Positions 42,318 to 51,693 of a stretch of DNA of 64,000 nucleotides are shown here, one piece after another; the first letter of the stretch is position 1; each line of letters starts with the position of its first letter. This DNA is from Alphaproteobacteria bacterium. GTDB taxonomy: Bacteria > Pseudomonadota > Alphaproteobacteria > Rhizobiales > CAJQND01. The translations under genes were made by a program, and so were the position numbers. The stretch is taken from positions 1 through 64,000 of the forward strand of contig JAAEUE010000333.1 in NCBI GenBank assembly GCA_024227565.1, in the 5' to 3' direction. The notes under the pieces are model-generated. The model was not told the DNA's origin. It saw only the letters and a program-made list of their open reading frames with translations, and ran no database searches.

Positions 42318-43403
42318 TTAGGTTCGTGCTGGTGCCTGATTCAGCGCTTCAGCAACCGCAAAGAACGCAGGCTTGGGCCGGTAGCGATCATCGAAAAGAG
42401 CTGGCCGAGGTGTGCCGCGTTTGCGCTTGAACGGTGCATAGCCGTGCACGATCCAATGTTCTGCGTCGCTGAGCCCCCAGAACCCAAGGCGCTTGACATT
42501 GTCATGCTCCAGAACAGCGCCCAGATAGTCCTTGTAGATCGCGGCAATTAGCTTGTCTCGCTTGGCGATGTTTTCGGGCAGCTCAATGTCGTTCACATCA
42601 AGCTCCGTGATGAAAACCTCAAGTCCCAAATCATTCAGGCCGCAGATGAAGCTTGAAAGTGGGGTCTTGTGCACCGGTTGGGTTGGCGCCAAGTGCGCTT
42701 GCAGGCCGACACCGTCGATGGACATGCCTGCCTTCAAGAGCCGTTCAACGGTTGCCAGTGCGGTGTCGCGCTTGCGCTGGCAGTAGGCTGCACCACAGCT
42801 CAGACTGTAGTCATTGATCAACAGCTTGGCCTTTGGTGCCGCACGCCGCGCGGTGCGGAACAGGAAGCGGACAAATTCATCGCCATGAACATCCAGAACC
42901 GGGTTCTTCCGATATCCGGCTTTGCGATCTGAAAAGGGTTCGTTGATCACATCCCAACTGTCGATCAGATCTCCATAGCGCGGCATCACTTGGCCGGCAT
43001 AAGACATGTAATCTCGCACGAACGAGCTGTTGCCGGCATCGTTGAGCCAGGCCGGTTGGGTTTGGTGCCAATAGAGTGTGTGGCCGTGGAGACGCAGTCC
43101 GTTCGCACGGCAGAACGACGCCGTGCCGTCCATACGTTCGAAGGCAAAGTTTATTGTTCGTTTAGGCGCAAGAAAGCCCGGTTTGAGCGCGTTCTCCGGC
43201 GTAACAATATCGCAATGGTGAAGGATCAGCGCTTCAAGGTCGAAATGACCGCCGCCATTATAGGCCGTTGAGACTTTCAACGACTTCTCCGCCGCCAGTT
43301 TTTTCAAGCTGACTTCGGTGCGAAACGGAAGGGGGCGTGCCGGCGGCGCGGCCAAGGCTGCAACCGTCGCCACTGTTCCGGTCAGGAAGTTTCGGCGGTT
43401 CAT
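42318..43403 (-). CDS. GH10 endo-1,4-beta-xylanase, Tat-exported
   Basis: A protein of about 361 residues starting NRRNFLTGTVATVAALAAP, a twin-arginine signal. The GH10 barrel shows acid/base Glu155 in SWDVINEPF, nucleophile Glu267 in VFITELDVND, and YWHQTQPAWL and WGLSDAEHW at substrate subsites. It hydrolyses beta-1,4-xylan in the periplasm or outside. ATG at 43403 is chosen for the Tat signal; the longer frame overlaps the UXS gene. It is the last gene of a minus-strand run with UXS and GumC/Wzz, which ties it to that polysaccharide. Confidence 0.9.
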   Translation of the reverse strand: MNRRNFLTGTVATVAALAAPPARPLPFRTEVSLKKLAAEKSLKVSTAYNGGGHFDLEALILHHCDIVTPENALKPGFLAPKRTINFAFERMDGTASFCRANGLRLHGHTLYWHQTQPAWLNDAGNSSFVRDYMSYAGQVMPRYGDLIDSWDVINEPFSDRKAGYRKNPVLDVHGDEFVRFLFRTARRAAPKAKLLINDYSLSCGAAYCQRKRDTALATVERLLKAGMSIDGVGLQAHLAPTQPVHKTPLSSFICGLNDLGLEVFITELDVNDIELPENIAKRDKLIAAIYKDYLGAVLEHDNVKRLGFWGLSDAEHWIVHGYAPFKRKRGTPRPALFDDRYRPKPAFFAVAEALNQAPART

Positions 43404-43425
43404 ATCCTTGGCTGGATGTGTTGGA

Positions 43426-44439
43426 TCAGCCTGCCAGGCTGATTTGGGCGCTCGCGGCCACTTTTGTAACGCGCGCTGGTTTCGCAACGGTCCCGCCCAC
43501 ACTGAGGGCGTGTTCGAAATAGTCGATGGTCTTTTCAAGTCCAGCTTTAAGAGAAACCTTCGGTTCCCATCCCAGATTAACCGTCGCGCGTCGAATGTCG
43601 GGTTTGCGCTGTTTCGGATCGTCTGCCGGCAGCGGGAGGAACACAAGTTTGGAGGAGCTCCCGGTCATCTTGATCACCTGTTCGGCAAGTTCCAGGATTG
43701 TGAATTCACCTGGGTTGCCCAGGTTGATCGGCTCGCAGCCTTGTTCGGGGCCAGAGCGCATCAACCGCATCAGGCCTTCAACCAAATCGTCCACATAACA
43801 GAACGACCGGGTTTGGTTGCCCTCGCCGTAGATCGTGATGTCTTCACCGTTAAGCGCCTGGACGATGAAGTTGGAGACAACTCTGCCATCGTTGATCTGC
43901 ATGCGCGGACCGTAGGTGTTGAAGATCCGAGCGATCTTGGTTTCAAGCGGCCGCTCCTGGCGGAACGAATAGAACAGAGCCTCTGCCGAACGCTTGCCTT
44001 CATCATAGCAGGCGCGTTCGCCATAAGGGTTGACATTGCCCCAATAGTCTTCCGGTTGGGGATGCACGCTTGGATCGCCATAGACTTCACTGGTGGAGGC
44101 CTGGAGAACCTTCGCGTTGCAGGCTGAGGCAACTTCCAACGCATGCAGAGCGCCAAGAAACGAAGTGCGCATCGTGTCAACAGGAGACGCCTGATAGTGA
44201 GCCGGGGAGGCGGGGCAGGCAAGATTATAGATCTCGTCAGCCTGTTCCCAATAGGGTTTGGCAACGTCGTGCCGGCGCATCTGGAAGGAGCCGCTGTCCA
44301 GCAGATGGCTGACGTTGGCCTTGGCGCCCGTGTAATAGTTGTCGAGCCCTTTGACGTTGTGGCCTTCGTTGATAAGCCGTTCGCATAGGTGGCTTCCAAC
44401 GAAGCCGGCAGCTCCGGTAACCAGAATTGTTTTAGACAT
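43426..44439 (-). CDS. UDP-glucuronate decarboxylase (UDP-xylose synthase)
   Basis: A protein of about 337 residues in the extended SDR family. Its NAD site is VTGAAGFVGSHLCERL. The signature segments of UDP-xylose synthases are present: NLACPASPAHYQASPVDT, STSEVYGDPSVHPQPE, YGERACYDEGKRSAEAL with the catalytic Tyr and Lys. It oxidises and decarboxylates UDP-glucuronate to UDP-xylose. Its ATG at 44439 overlaps the end of the Wzz gene by eight bases. UDP-glucuronate would come from a UDP-glucose dehydrogenase not in the window. Confidence 0.87.
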   Translation of the reverse strand: MSKTILVTGAAGFVGSHLCERLINEGHNVKGLDNYYTGAKANVSHLLDSGSFQMRRHDVAKPYWEQADEIYNLACPASPAHYQASPVDTMRTSFLGALHALEVASACNAKVLQASTSEVYGDPSVHPQPEDYWGNVNPYGERACYDEGKRSAEALFYSFRQERPLETKIARIFNTYGPRMQINDGRVVSNFIVQALNGEDITIYGEGNQTRSFCYVDDLVEGLMRLMRSGPEQGCEPINLGNPGEFTILELAEQVIKMTGSSSKLVFLPLPADDPKQRKPDIRRATVNLGWEPKVSLKAGLEKTIDYFEHALSVGGTVAKPARVTKVAASAQISLAG

Positions 44440-45976
44440 TGCGATACCCATTTCCATCATAGACATGTGGCATGTAGGCAATCTGCCGCGAAACCGGCAT
44501 GGGCCTAGTGTAAGTTGCTTGAACTGGCGCTGGGCTAAACAAATGCATGAGCCAGGCAGTTAAGAGTCCGATCAGCAAACCCACGACCACGGCTGCGGGC
44601 AGCAACACGCGCGGATTTGGATTGGAGGGTTTCGACGACGCATAAGCGACCGAGATAATACGGGTGTTCCCGGTCGGAAGGTCGATCTGTTCTTTCACCT
44701 GTTTGGCGCGGGTGAGGAACGTCTCGTAAACTTGGCGGCTTGAAGACGCTTCTTGCTCCAGCTGCCGTAGCTTGACGCCGTCGGAATTAGATTGTGCGGC
44801 AGTTTCCTGCAGCTTGGCCAGTTGGCGTTCCATTGCTTTTTGGTTCTGCACTGCAACGTTATAGGCGACCTGGTAACGTTCGGTGACCCGGGCCAAGTCG
44901 CGCTTCAATGCACCCTCCAGGCTGCGCCGCAATTGCACGGCTGCCTGCATCTGCGGGTGTTGAGGTAAATAGCTCACACCCAGATTGGCTTCGCGCGCCC
45001 GTGCATCGGCCAAGCGCACCAACAGTCCGTTTGAGACGCTGGATTCCAGGATCTCTGATTGTACGGCGCCGTTAAGAGGGCGGCTGGCGAGCCGGCGGGC
45101 CTCGTCCAAGTTGGACTTGGCGGTTTCGGTTGCGGCCTGGGCAAGCCCAAGCTGGTTGTTGGTGTCGCGCAACTGTTGCTCAACCACCAAAAGATTTTGC
45201 GCACCAATCAGGCCATTCTTCCGGCGATACTCTTCCACCGCTTCAGAAGCGGCCTGAGAGGTCTCGCGCAGATCGCTCAACCGGCTGTCCAGCTCGGTCG
45301 AAGCTTCACGCGTTGTATTGGCGGAATGGCGGCGGCTCTCTGAAACGTAGATCTGAGCGATGCCGTTGCTGATCCGCGCGGCTTTTTCAGAATCGTTGGA
45401 CCGCATGGCAATCTGCACCACATAGGTGTTGCCCTTGCGTTTCACCTTAAGCCGCTTCAACAGTTTGCGTTTGGCCTTGTCGTAGGGGCTCATGGGGCTG
45501 CCCGACAAATTGCCAATGAGGATCGATTTGGTCGTGTCCACCACCGCCTTTAGGAAGGCTGATTTGATGCCGCCGATGAATTCGGGATCCTGGTCCAGGT
45601 TTTCCCGGCTGATGATGCGCGCCAAAACCGACTCAGAATGAATGATGGCAACCTGGCTTTCCACCAGGGCGGTGTCGGCGCCGAGGGCAGAAGACCCCAG
45701 GCCGGAAGGGACAACTTCACCCTTGGTGAGTTCCTTCTTCCTTGGGTCGATTAAGATCTCGGCGACGGATGTATAGAGAGGCGTGGCACTGCGCACATAA
45801 AGCACGGACAGAAACAGAGCCAGTACCGTGATGCCGATCACCAGCCAGCGTTGGTTCCACATTGCCTTTGCACAGTCGCGCAGCTCTGAGGTGAAACTCG
45901 GCTGCTGCTGCATCTCCAGGCGCGCAAAGTGCAGGCGCTCAATGGCTTCAAAAAACTGGTTGTCGTTTCGTTGCAT
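44432..45976 (-). CDS. GumC/Wzz-type polysaccharide co-polymerase
   Basis: A protein of about 514 residues. Membrane segments near 50 (LVIGITVLALFLSVLYVRS) and 465 (VLLPAAVVVGLLIGLLTAWLM) bracket a large periplasmic coiled-coil domain, as in Wzz/GumC/ExoP proteins. The proline-rich SKPSNPNPRVLLP before the second segment is typical. No tyrosine-kinase domain follows. It sets chain length and helps export in Wzy-dependent systems. ATG at 45976 has AGGAGA five bases upstream; GTG at 45979 is too close. Confidence 0.87.
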   Translation of the reverse strand: MQRNDNQFFEAIERLHFARLEMQQQPSFTSELRDCAKAMWNQRWLVIGITVLALFLSVLYVRSATPLYTSVAEILIDPRKKELTKGEVVPSGLGSSALGADTALVESQVAIIHSESVLARIISRENLDQDPEFIGGIKSAFLKAVVDTTKSILIGNLSGSPMSPYDKAKRKLLKRLKVKRKGNTYVVQIAMRSNDSEKAARISNGIAQIYVSESRRHSANTTREASTELDSRLSDLRETSQAASEAVEEYRRKNGLIGAQNLLVVEQQLRDTNNQLGLAQAATETAKSNLDEARRLASRPLNGAVQSEILESSVSNGLLVRLADARAREANLGVSYLPQHPQMQAAVQLRRSLEGALKRDLARVTERYQVAYNVAVQNQKAMERQLAKLQETAAQSNSDGVKLRQLEQEASSSRQVYETFLTRAKQVKEQIDLPTGNTRIISVAYASSKPSNPNPRVLLPAAVVVGLLIGLLTAWLMHLFSPAPVQATYTRPMPVSRQIAYMPHVYDGNGYRNV

Positions 45977-46085
45977 CACGCTCTCCTGGCGAAGCGTCCC
46001 ATTTCAAGACAATCTTGAACCGTGTTTCGGGGGTCGGATCGGCCTTCAGGTGAACATCAGCACAAAGCGTGCCGAACACAGCCCT

Positions 46086-47258
46086 TCAGTGGCGGGGAAC
46101 TGCCAGGCCGCGAATCCGCTTTAACGCGTTGAACAGCCTGGGATATGATTTCAGCTTGTTCTTGCTGTGCCAAAGCGCCCACAACACCGTGCCTTTGAAA
46201 CTGCCAGGCACCATCATCTCGAAGAGGGGGCGCGGTGTGCAGCCCAGCTGGCGCTTGTAGGGCTGGTCACCGCCCGACAAATCAAACCGCCGCGCTCCGG
46301 ACTGCGCGAGCCGCCTTACGTTTTCGAAGACGACTTGCATGCCCGGTGAATAGCGCTCGTAGGGGCCCATCTTGAAACTCAAAAGAGTGCCAACGAAGTG
46401 GCCCTTGTGCTGAATGCCAAGCTGCGCGCCAACTGGTTGGTTGTCGCAGAGCAACAGCGTTGAGGAGGGTTTCAGATCGGCGTGCTGGCCTGTGCAGATC
46501 TCTTCATACAATTGCCGCCATGCAGCAAGCTTCAACCCGTCTGGCCGATTGATGGCGCTGAGGCGCTCTGCGCGCATGCTGAAAATGGTATCGAGGGTGT
46601 CGGCACCAATCTGTTCGTCGTGAACTTCAATTTCGCGGGTGGCGGCCCTCTGCATCTGGTTGATTTTTTGGCGAACAGAACGGCGTGTTTTGGATTTTAC
46701 GAGCTTGTCAGGGTCTTCCCCGTCGCAAAGATCCAAACTCCAGGCAAAGTATGGCAACTGTGCAAGGAAGCGCGGGGGCGCAAGCGATGGTGCCGTGCCG
46801 TCGGCAGTCGCTTCCAACTTGCTGATGAAGATCATATCGTGGGGCGGCAGCTTTTGGCGGGCCTGCTTGAAGAAGGTCTCAAGGGCGCTGCCATCCCCTG
46901 GCAACGCCTTGTTCAAGACGGGTTCATAAAGATCGCTCACACCAAGATCCGGTGAGGAGATGATCGTGCAGCCATACGCTTTGTACCGGCACAGCGGCAG
47001 GATGATGTCCGGGCGCCCATCGGCGCGGCGCGATCCGGTGAGGATCAGTGGTTCTGCAAGATCGTAACGGGTTGCAGCCTTATACCAGGCAGAGAGCCAG
47101 CCGAACGTTTGAAACGGGCCGGCGTGGCCTTCCAGCGTCAGGCGCAGCCAGCTCTCTTCAAGGGCTGCGGGGTCGGTGAAAATCTCAACCTGCCAAGCGT
47201 TCGCTGTGCCGGCCTGGCTAGTTGCATAGGGCCAATCAACAGAACTGCTCACGCTCAT
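46086..47258 (-). CDS. CelD/BcsL-type GNAT acyltransferase
   Basis: A 390-residue protein with the CelD-like (BioF2-type) acetyltransferase fold: QTFGWLSAWYKA in the N-terminal half, SKTRRSVRQKINQMQRA in the middle, and the C-terminal GNAT half ending MQVVFENVRRLAQSGARRFDLSGGDQPYKRQLG. The latter is the typical end of cellulose-biosynthesis CelD and holdfast HfsK proteins. It probably acylates a sugar in the cytosol during polysaccharide assembly. It is first gene of the minus-strand unit and divergent from Wzx. Confidence 0.83.
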   Translation of the reverse strand: MSVSSSVDWPYATSQAGTANAWQVEIFTDPAALEESWLRLTLEGHAGPFQTFGWLSAWYKAATRYDLAEPLILTGSRRADGRPDIILPLCRYKAYGCTIISSPDLGVSDLYEPVLNKALPGDGSALETFFKQARQKLPPHDMIFISKLEATADGTAPSLAPPRFLAQLPYFAWSLDLCDGEDPDKLVKSKTRRSVRQKINQMQRAATREIEVHDEQIGADTLDTIFSMRAERLSAINRPDGLKLAAWRQLYEEICTGQHADLKPSSTLLLCDNQPVGAQLGIQHKGHFVGTLLSFKMGPYERYSPGMQVVFENVRRLAQSGARRFDLSGGDQPYKRQLGCTPRPLFEMMVPGSFKGTVLWALWHSKNKLKSYPRLFNALKRIRGLAVPRH

Positions 47259-47423
47259 CTTTTACCGCTTCCATCATTTGCTCAAATTATCTGCGCGTTG
47301 CAGCAAGTTCCGGACCAGGTTTTCAAGGGGGCCTCGGCGATCCGGGGAGCGGCATGTTTCTTGCTCATATCTTGGCACAAACAGCCAATGGGCAGGCCAG
47401 GGCAGAATCTAAGGCGAATTTTT

Positions 47424-48665
47424 GTGAAACGGATTATCTCAGCTTCAATCCTCGATCAGATGCTGATCAGTGCGTTGATGTTTACCATCAATCTCTTGTT
47501 GATTGGTCAGGCCGGCGCTGAGAGTTTTGGCCGGTTTATCGTCGTTTTAGCGGCCTTTTTGCTCAGTTTCGGCGCACAGAATGCGCTCATTCTTCTTCCC
47601 CTCAATGTGCTCATTCCCGGCAAGCCCGAACACATGAAAAGCCGGAATCTGAGGATGCTGGCTACCGTGGACATCGCTGTAATCGGGGTCGCCACTCTTG
47701 TCGTGGCGGCCATCGTTGGCCTGTTGGGATTTGGGATCGGATTGGTCTGTGCCTCGGCCGCTTTGGTGGTTTTTGGGTCAAATCGGGAACTGATGCGCAC
47801 GGTGTTCCTGACGCAAAACCGGGCCAGCCGCTATCTGGCGATGGACGCAACAGTTATAGCGGCAACCCTTTGCGCGCTTCCGGTAACCTGGATGCTGATG
47901 GCACCAGAGACTGCGTGCATTGTCTCGCTGGCCTTCGGCAATTTGGTCGGCGCGGCAGCCTTCGGCACCAACATTCAGCGCACTCCTGGACGCCTCAAGG
48001 AAATGGTCCGGCGTTATGGGGACTATTGGACCAAATCGCGCTGGGCATTGGCCGGTGCGGCGGTGACGGATGCGCAGATGCGCTTTTACATTTTTGCAGT
48101 CGAAATCCTGCGCGGCAGCGCAACGCTTGGTCTGTTGCAAGCCGGGCGTGTTCTGGTCAATCCAATTGCGATGCTCGCGTTTGCCTGGGCCAGGGCCATC
48201 CGGCCAAACATGGCAGAGCGGCTGAACCGCGGAGACCGCGAGAGCGCCCTGTCCATGATGAAGAGCGGCATGCTGCTCATCATGGGGATTGGGGTTGTCT
48301 ATTTGACAGCTCTGAATTTGGCCTGGCCACTGCTGGACGGCTATTTCTTGAAGGGCCGCTACCCAGGGCTCTACAACACCCTTTTGTTGTGGAGCGTTTT
48401 TGCCATTCTCAACGTGCCGGCGATTTGCGTCAGCATCTATCTTCAGGCCGGGCACAAGTATCGGCAACTCACAATTTGCGGCGCATTGTCTGCAACCGGA
48501 TCATGTTTGCTTCTTGGTCTTCTTGCCTTCGACGTTCCCAGCCTATGGGCAATTTGCGCGCTTCTGGTCGGCGAACTGATCATGCTCGCAGGCCTCTTCA
48601 AAGTAATGCGGACGGAATTTATCGGAGCCACAGAGCATGACACTCTCCCTCGCCCCGCATTATAG
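47424..48665 (+). CDS. Wzx-type polysaccharide flippase
   Basis: A polytopic protein of about 413 residues with 12 or so membrane segments and the layout of MOP-superfamily Wzx flippases. It would carry lipid-linked repeat units across the inner membrane. GTG at 47424 is chosen because AAGGCG lies nine bases upstream; ATG at 47388 lacks such a signal, and the open frame further upstream overlaps the divergent acyltransferase gene. It overlaps the next gene by 29 bases. Confidence 0.8.
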   Translation: MKRIISASILDQMLISALMFTINLLLIGQAGAESFGRFIVVLAAFLLSFGAQNALILLPLNVLIPGKPEHMKSRNLRMLATVDIAVIGVATLVVAAIVGLLGFGIGLVCASAALVVFGSNRELMRTVFLTQNRASRYLAMDATVIAATLCALPVTWMLMAPETACIVSLAFGNLVGAAAFGTNIQRTPGRLKEMVRRYGDYWTKSRWALAGAAVTDAQMRFYIFAVEILRGSATLGLLQAGRVLVNPIAMLAFAWARAIRPNMAERLNRGDRESALSMMKSGMLLIMGIGVVYLTALNLAWPLLDGYFLKGRYPGLYNTLLLWSVFAILNVPAICVSIYLQAGHKYRQLTICGALSATGSCLLLGLLAFDVPSLWAICALLVGELIMLAGLFKVMRTEFIGATEHDTLPRPAL

Positions 48666-49980
48666 CGGCACAGCCCAAGTGGTGGTTGCGCCAAGCGGCC
48701 CGAGCTATGTTGAACGCATAGCGGCATGGCTGCCGGCCCTGGTGCTGCTCAATCCAATTTTGATGTGGCCCCTGTTCTTTGCGGTGCCATTCAACAGCGT
48801 CTTAGAGATTGGCGTGGCTGATGGAGCAGCTCGCAGCTACCTCATCCACAAGCTTTGGATGCCGCCGTTGTTTTGTGTTGCAGCGTTCCTGGCTCTGGGC
48901 GCGCGCGGCAGAGATCTAAAACTCAATTCACTGCCTGTGGCGAGTTTTATCCTTCTGTTTGCATGGAGCGCCCTTAGCGTGCTGTGGGCTCTGGTGCCTG
49001 TGGTTTCAGCCTCTCGTCTGGCCCTGCAAACGATAATTGCCGCATGCATCTATCTGTCGTTTGCGATTGTGAAGGATCCCAGAAAGATTCTCGAACCTGT
49101 TTTTTGGCTTGTTGTCGTGGCGGTGCTCGCCAATGTGGGCTCGGTTGCTCTGCGGCCCCCGGGGCCCATAGGGCATGAGGGCATCTTTGAGCACAAAAAC
49201 AGCCTTGGCGGGTTTTGCGTGGCGGCCATCTTGTTCGCCATCTACCGGTTGAGCTGGGGCAACACGGTGGGCAAGCTAACGGCCCTGATGATCATACCCA
49301 TCTGCCTGGCTCTCCTGGTGATGAGCCTTTCAAAGACTTCGGCCGGGCTTCTGCCGCTTAGCCTTGTTATCGGTGTGGCCGGGTGTGCCGTGGCGCGCTG
49401 GCTGCGAATTTCTGCAGCAGTGCAATTCGTCGGGGCTCTGGCACTGATGACGGCCGGGCTATATCTTTCTGAAGAATTGCTGCAACTGAATTTTTGGGAT
49501 CTGGCTGGCCTAGTGACGGGCGACCCGACCTTTACCGGCCGAACAGACATTTGGGCGTTTACGCTCGACCAGGCCATGCAACGCCCCTTCGGCGGTTTTG
49601 GGTTCAGGTCGTTTTGGCGGATTGGCGCCGACAGTCCAGCGCTTGAGGTCGCCGGCACCTTCACCTCCCGCACAGCGCACGCTCACAATGGCTACATTGA
49701 CGTTTTGCTCAATGGTGGGGTGGTTGCAATTGCGCTCTTCCTTCCGGTGTTGATCGGCGGGCTTCACGTTGCGGGAAAAATTGCTGACCGAAGCTTTCTT
49801 GCGGGCACCGCTTGCCTTGGCTTCATGGTGTTTTCCATTCTCTACAATCTTCTGGAAACAACCTGGTTCCTGGGCACCAACGTCGTCTTCATATTCTTCC
49901 AGGTCGTCTGGGTGGCGATTATGTACGACCCGGTGAACAGCCCGAGCCGCGAACACGGAGACCTGTCATGGCGCACGTAA
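48637..49980 (+). CDS. O-antigen ligase/Wzy-type polymerase family protein
   Basis: A 447-residue membrane protein with about 10-12 segments and the O-antigen ligase family core: FAWSALSVLWALVPVVS, FTGRTDIWAFTLDQAMQRPFGGFGF and TAHAHNGYIDVLLNGGVV, the last with the conserved His. In a Wzx/Wzz context it is most likely the polymerase joining repeat units in the periplasm. It is translationally coupled to Wzx and to the following GT2 gene. Confidence 0.87.
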   Translation: MTLSLAPHYSGTAQVVVAPSGPSYVERIAAWLPALVLLNPILMWPLFFAVPFNSVLEIGVADGAARSYLIHKLWMPPLFCVAAFLALGARGRDLKLNSLPVASFILLFAWSALSVLWALVPVVSASRLALQTIIAACIYLSFAIVKDPRKILEPVFWLVVVAVLANVGSVALRPPGPIGHEGIFEHKNSLGGFCVAAILFAIYRLSWGNTVGKLTALMIIPICLALLVMSLSKTSAGLLPLSLVIGVAGCAVARWLRISAAVQFVGALALMTAGLYLSEELLQLNFWDLAGLVTGDPTFTGRTDIWAFTLDQAMQRPFGGFGFRSFWRIGADSPALEVAGTFTSRTAHAHNGYIDVLLNGGVVAIALFLPVLIGGLHVAGKIADRSFLAGTACLGFMVFSILYNLLETTWFLGTNVVFIFFQVVWVAIMYDPVNSPSREHGDLSWRT

Positions 49981-50870
49981 CAGTCGCTATCGCCAGCTGC
50001 GGGCGGAAAAGCCTTGCGGACACCCTGGCTTCGCTCGACAGCCAGATTACGCCGGATGGCTGGCAGATCGATCTGGTGGTGGCTGATGACAGCTTCGACG
50101 GGTCGGCAGCACAGCTCGTTTCCTGTTCAAACCTGAGTTGGCCGGTTCAGGTTATCAACGTTGCAAGCCGTAACGTGGCTGTTGCCCGCAACGCCTGTTT
50201 GGAAGTTGCCGAGGGCGAGTTCATAGCGTTCATCGATGATGATGAGATTGCTGGCCCGCACTGGATTTCCACGTTTGTGCAAGAGGCAATCAAGACCAAT
50301 GCAGACTGCTTGTTTGCCCCGGTTGAACCCCGCTACGCCCCGGGCACACCAGCCTGGATTGTTCATCTGAACCCTCTTTTTCCAGAAGAGGTTCGAACGG
50401 CAACACAAGGAAATGTCATTATTGGCCGCACGGGCAACAGCTTGCTGCGGCGGTCGTTCCTTAAGCGCAACAAATTGCGTTTCGATTCCTCCTTTGGCGG
50501 TGGCGGCGAGGACCTGCATTTCTTCGCCCTGTGCCGCAAATACAATGCCGTAATGGTCACCACCGACGTGGCGGCCGTGCGCGAAACCGTGGCGCCCCAT
50601 CGCACGGGTCTGTGCTATGTGCTGCGCGCATGTTTTTCGCGTGGAAAGGGCTATGCCCGGGTCATGGCAATGACCGGACAAGAGGGTTTTGCCAGCGGAG
50701 CTGGAATGGCACTCGCCAGCTTCCTGAAGATGCTGGTTTGCAGCGTCCTGGCCTGTGTGGCGCTGCCTTTGGGGCAGTTCCGCTGGGTGCGGTTCGCCGG
50801 CTCTGCGGCCAGCAATCTTGGAAAGGTTGCGTATCTGGTGCGGGGCGGCGAGGCCGGCGAAGCGCAGTGA
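49968..50870 (+). CDS. Glycosyltransferase family 2 protein
   Basis: A protein of about 300 residues with a GT-A fold. The N-terminal VAIASCGRKSLADTLASLDSQ and VVADDSFDGS begin the nucleotide-sugar site; the metal-binding motif is FIAFIDDDEIAGPHW. Hydrophobic C-terminal segments suggest membrane attachment. It adds a sugar to the lipid-linked repeat unit. ATG at 49968 overlaps the polymerase stop by 13 bases. Confidence 0.87.
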   Translation: MAHVTVAIASCGRKSLADTLASLDSQITPDGWQIDLVVADDSFDGSAAQLVSCSNLSWPVQVINVASRNVAVARNACLEVAEGEFIAFIDDDEIAGPHWISTFVQEAIKTNADCLFAPVEPRYAPGTPAWIVHLNPLFPEEVRTATQGNVIIGRTGNSLLRRSFLKRNKLRFDSSFGGGGEDLHFFALCRKYNAVMVTTDVAAVRETVAPHRTGLCYVLRACFSRGKGYARVMAMTGQEGFASGAGMALASFLKMLVCSVLACVALPLGQFRWVRFAGSAASNLGKVAYLVRGGEAGEAQ

Positions 50871-50889
50871 CCGCTCAAGCCGGAGCTTA

Positions 50890-51693
50890 TCAGCCGTAGT
50901 GCATTTTGGCCGGGCGCCGCAAGCTGGTGCCTTTGAATTTCTTCAAGCCCAGCAGCTGCTTTGAGATCTCCCAGCAGAACAACGGGTTGAGCACCAGGTA
51001 GCGGTGCCAAAGGCGGCTGGGTTCCATGATCAGCCGGTAGAACCATTCAAGGCCCCGGCGCTGCATCCAAGCCGGTGCCTGGCTTAAAAGGCCCGCATGG
51101 AAATCGAAGGCGGCGCCAACGGCCAGAACCGGCAAAGACAGATCCCCGGCGTTTTCATAAGCCCAGACCTCTTGGCGCGGGCAGCCAAGACCGACAAACA
51201 CAATGCGTGCGCCTGACTGTTTGATCCGGTCCACAGTTTGCGCGTTCTCATCCACGCTCAACTGGCGGAACTTTGACGCTTCCATGCCGACGATCTTCAA
51301 CTTGGGGAACTGTTCGTTCAACTGCTCGCGCAGTTTGTCCAGAACGGCGGTTTTGCTCCCGTAGAAATAGACCGGAAGACCGCTGGTCTCCGCATACGAG
51401 CAAACGCGCAAGGTCAACTCTGGGCCATAGACCCGGTCCGGCAAGGACACGCCATGGATCAAGCGCAGTGCCCAGCGCACGGGTTGCCCGTCCGGCACCA
51501 CCAGGTCCAATGCGTTGAGCCGCTGTGCGTGCTCCTTGTCCAAAACACCGGTCATGACGCCGTGTACCGCCAGCGCGGAAACCGAAAGCGCAGTCTGCCT
51601 GTCCGCCGCTTCAAGGATACGTGCCGATGCAGCATCATAATCCACGGCCGATATTTCAATGTCGGCGACCTTGTGCTTGCCGAGGTCTAACAT
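50890..51693 (-). CDS. WecG/TagA/CpsF family glycosyltransferase
   Basis: A protein of about 267 residues of the GT26 family: VVPDGQPVRWALRLIHG, PVYFYGSKTAVLDKLREQL and IVFVGLGCPRQEVWAYEN match WecG/TagA. These enzymes usually add the second sugar of a lipid-linked repeat; HfsJ of the Caulobacter holdfast is a member. Its ATG shares a base with the TGA of the upstream epimerase, so the genes are coupled. It is convergent with the GT2 gene to the left. Confidence 0.88.
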   Translation of the reverse strand: MLDLGKHKVADIEISAVDYDAASARILEAADRQTALSVSALAVHGVMTGVLDKEHAQRLNALDLVVPDGQPVRWALRLIHGVSLPDRVYGPELTLRVCSYAETSGLPVYFYGSKTAVLDKLREQLNEQFPKLKIVGMEASKFRQLSVDENAQTVDRIKQSGARIVFVGLGCPRQEVWAYENAGDLSLPVLAVGAAFDFHAGLLSQAPAWMQRRGLEWFYRLIMEPSRLWHRYLVLNPLFCWEISKQLLGLKKFKGTSLRRPAKMHYG

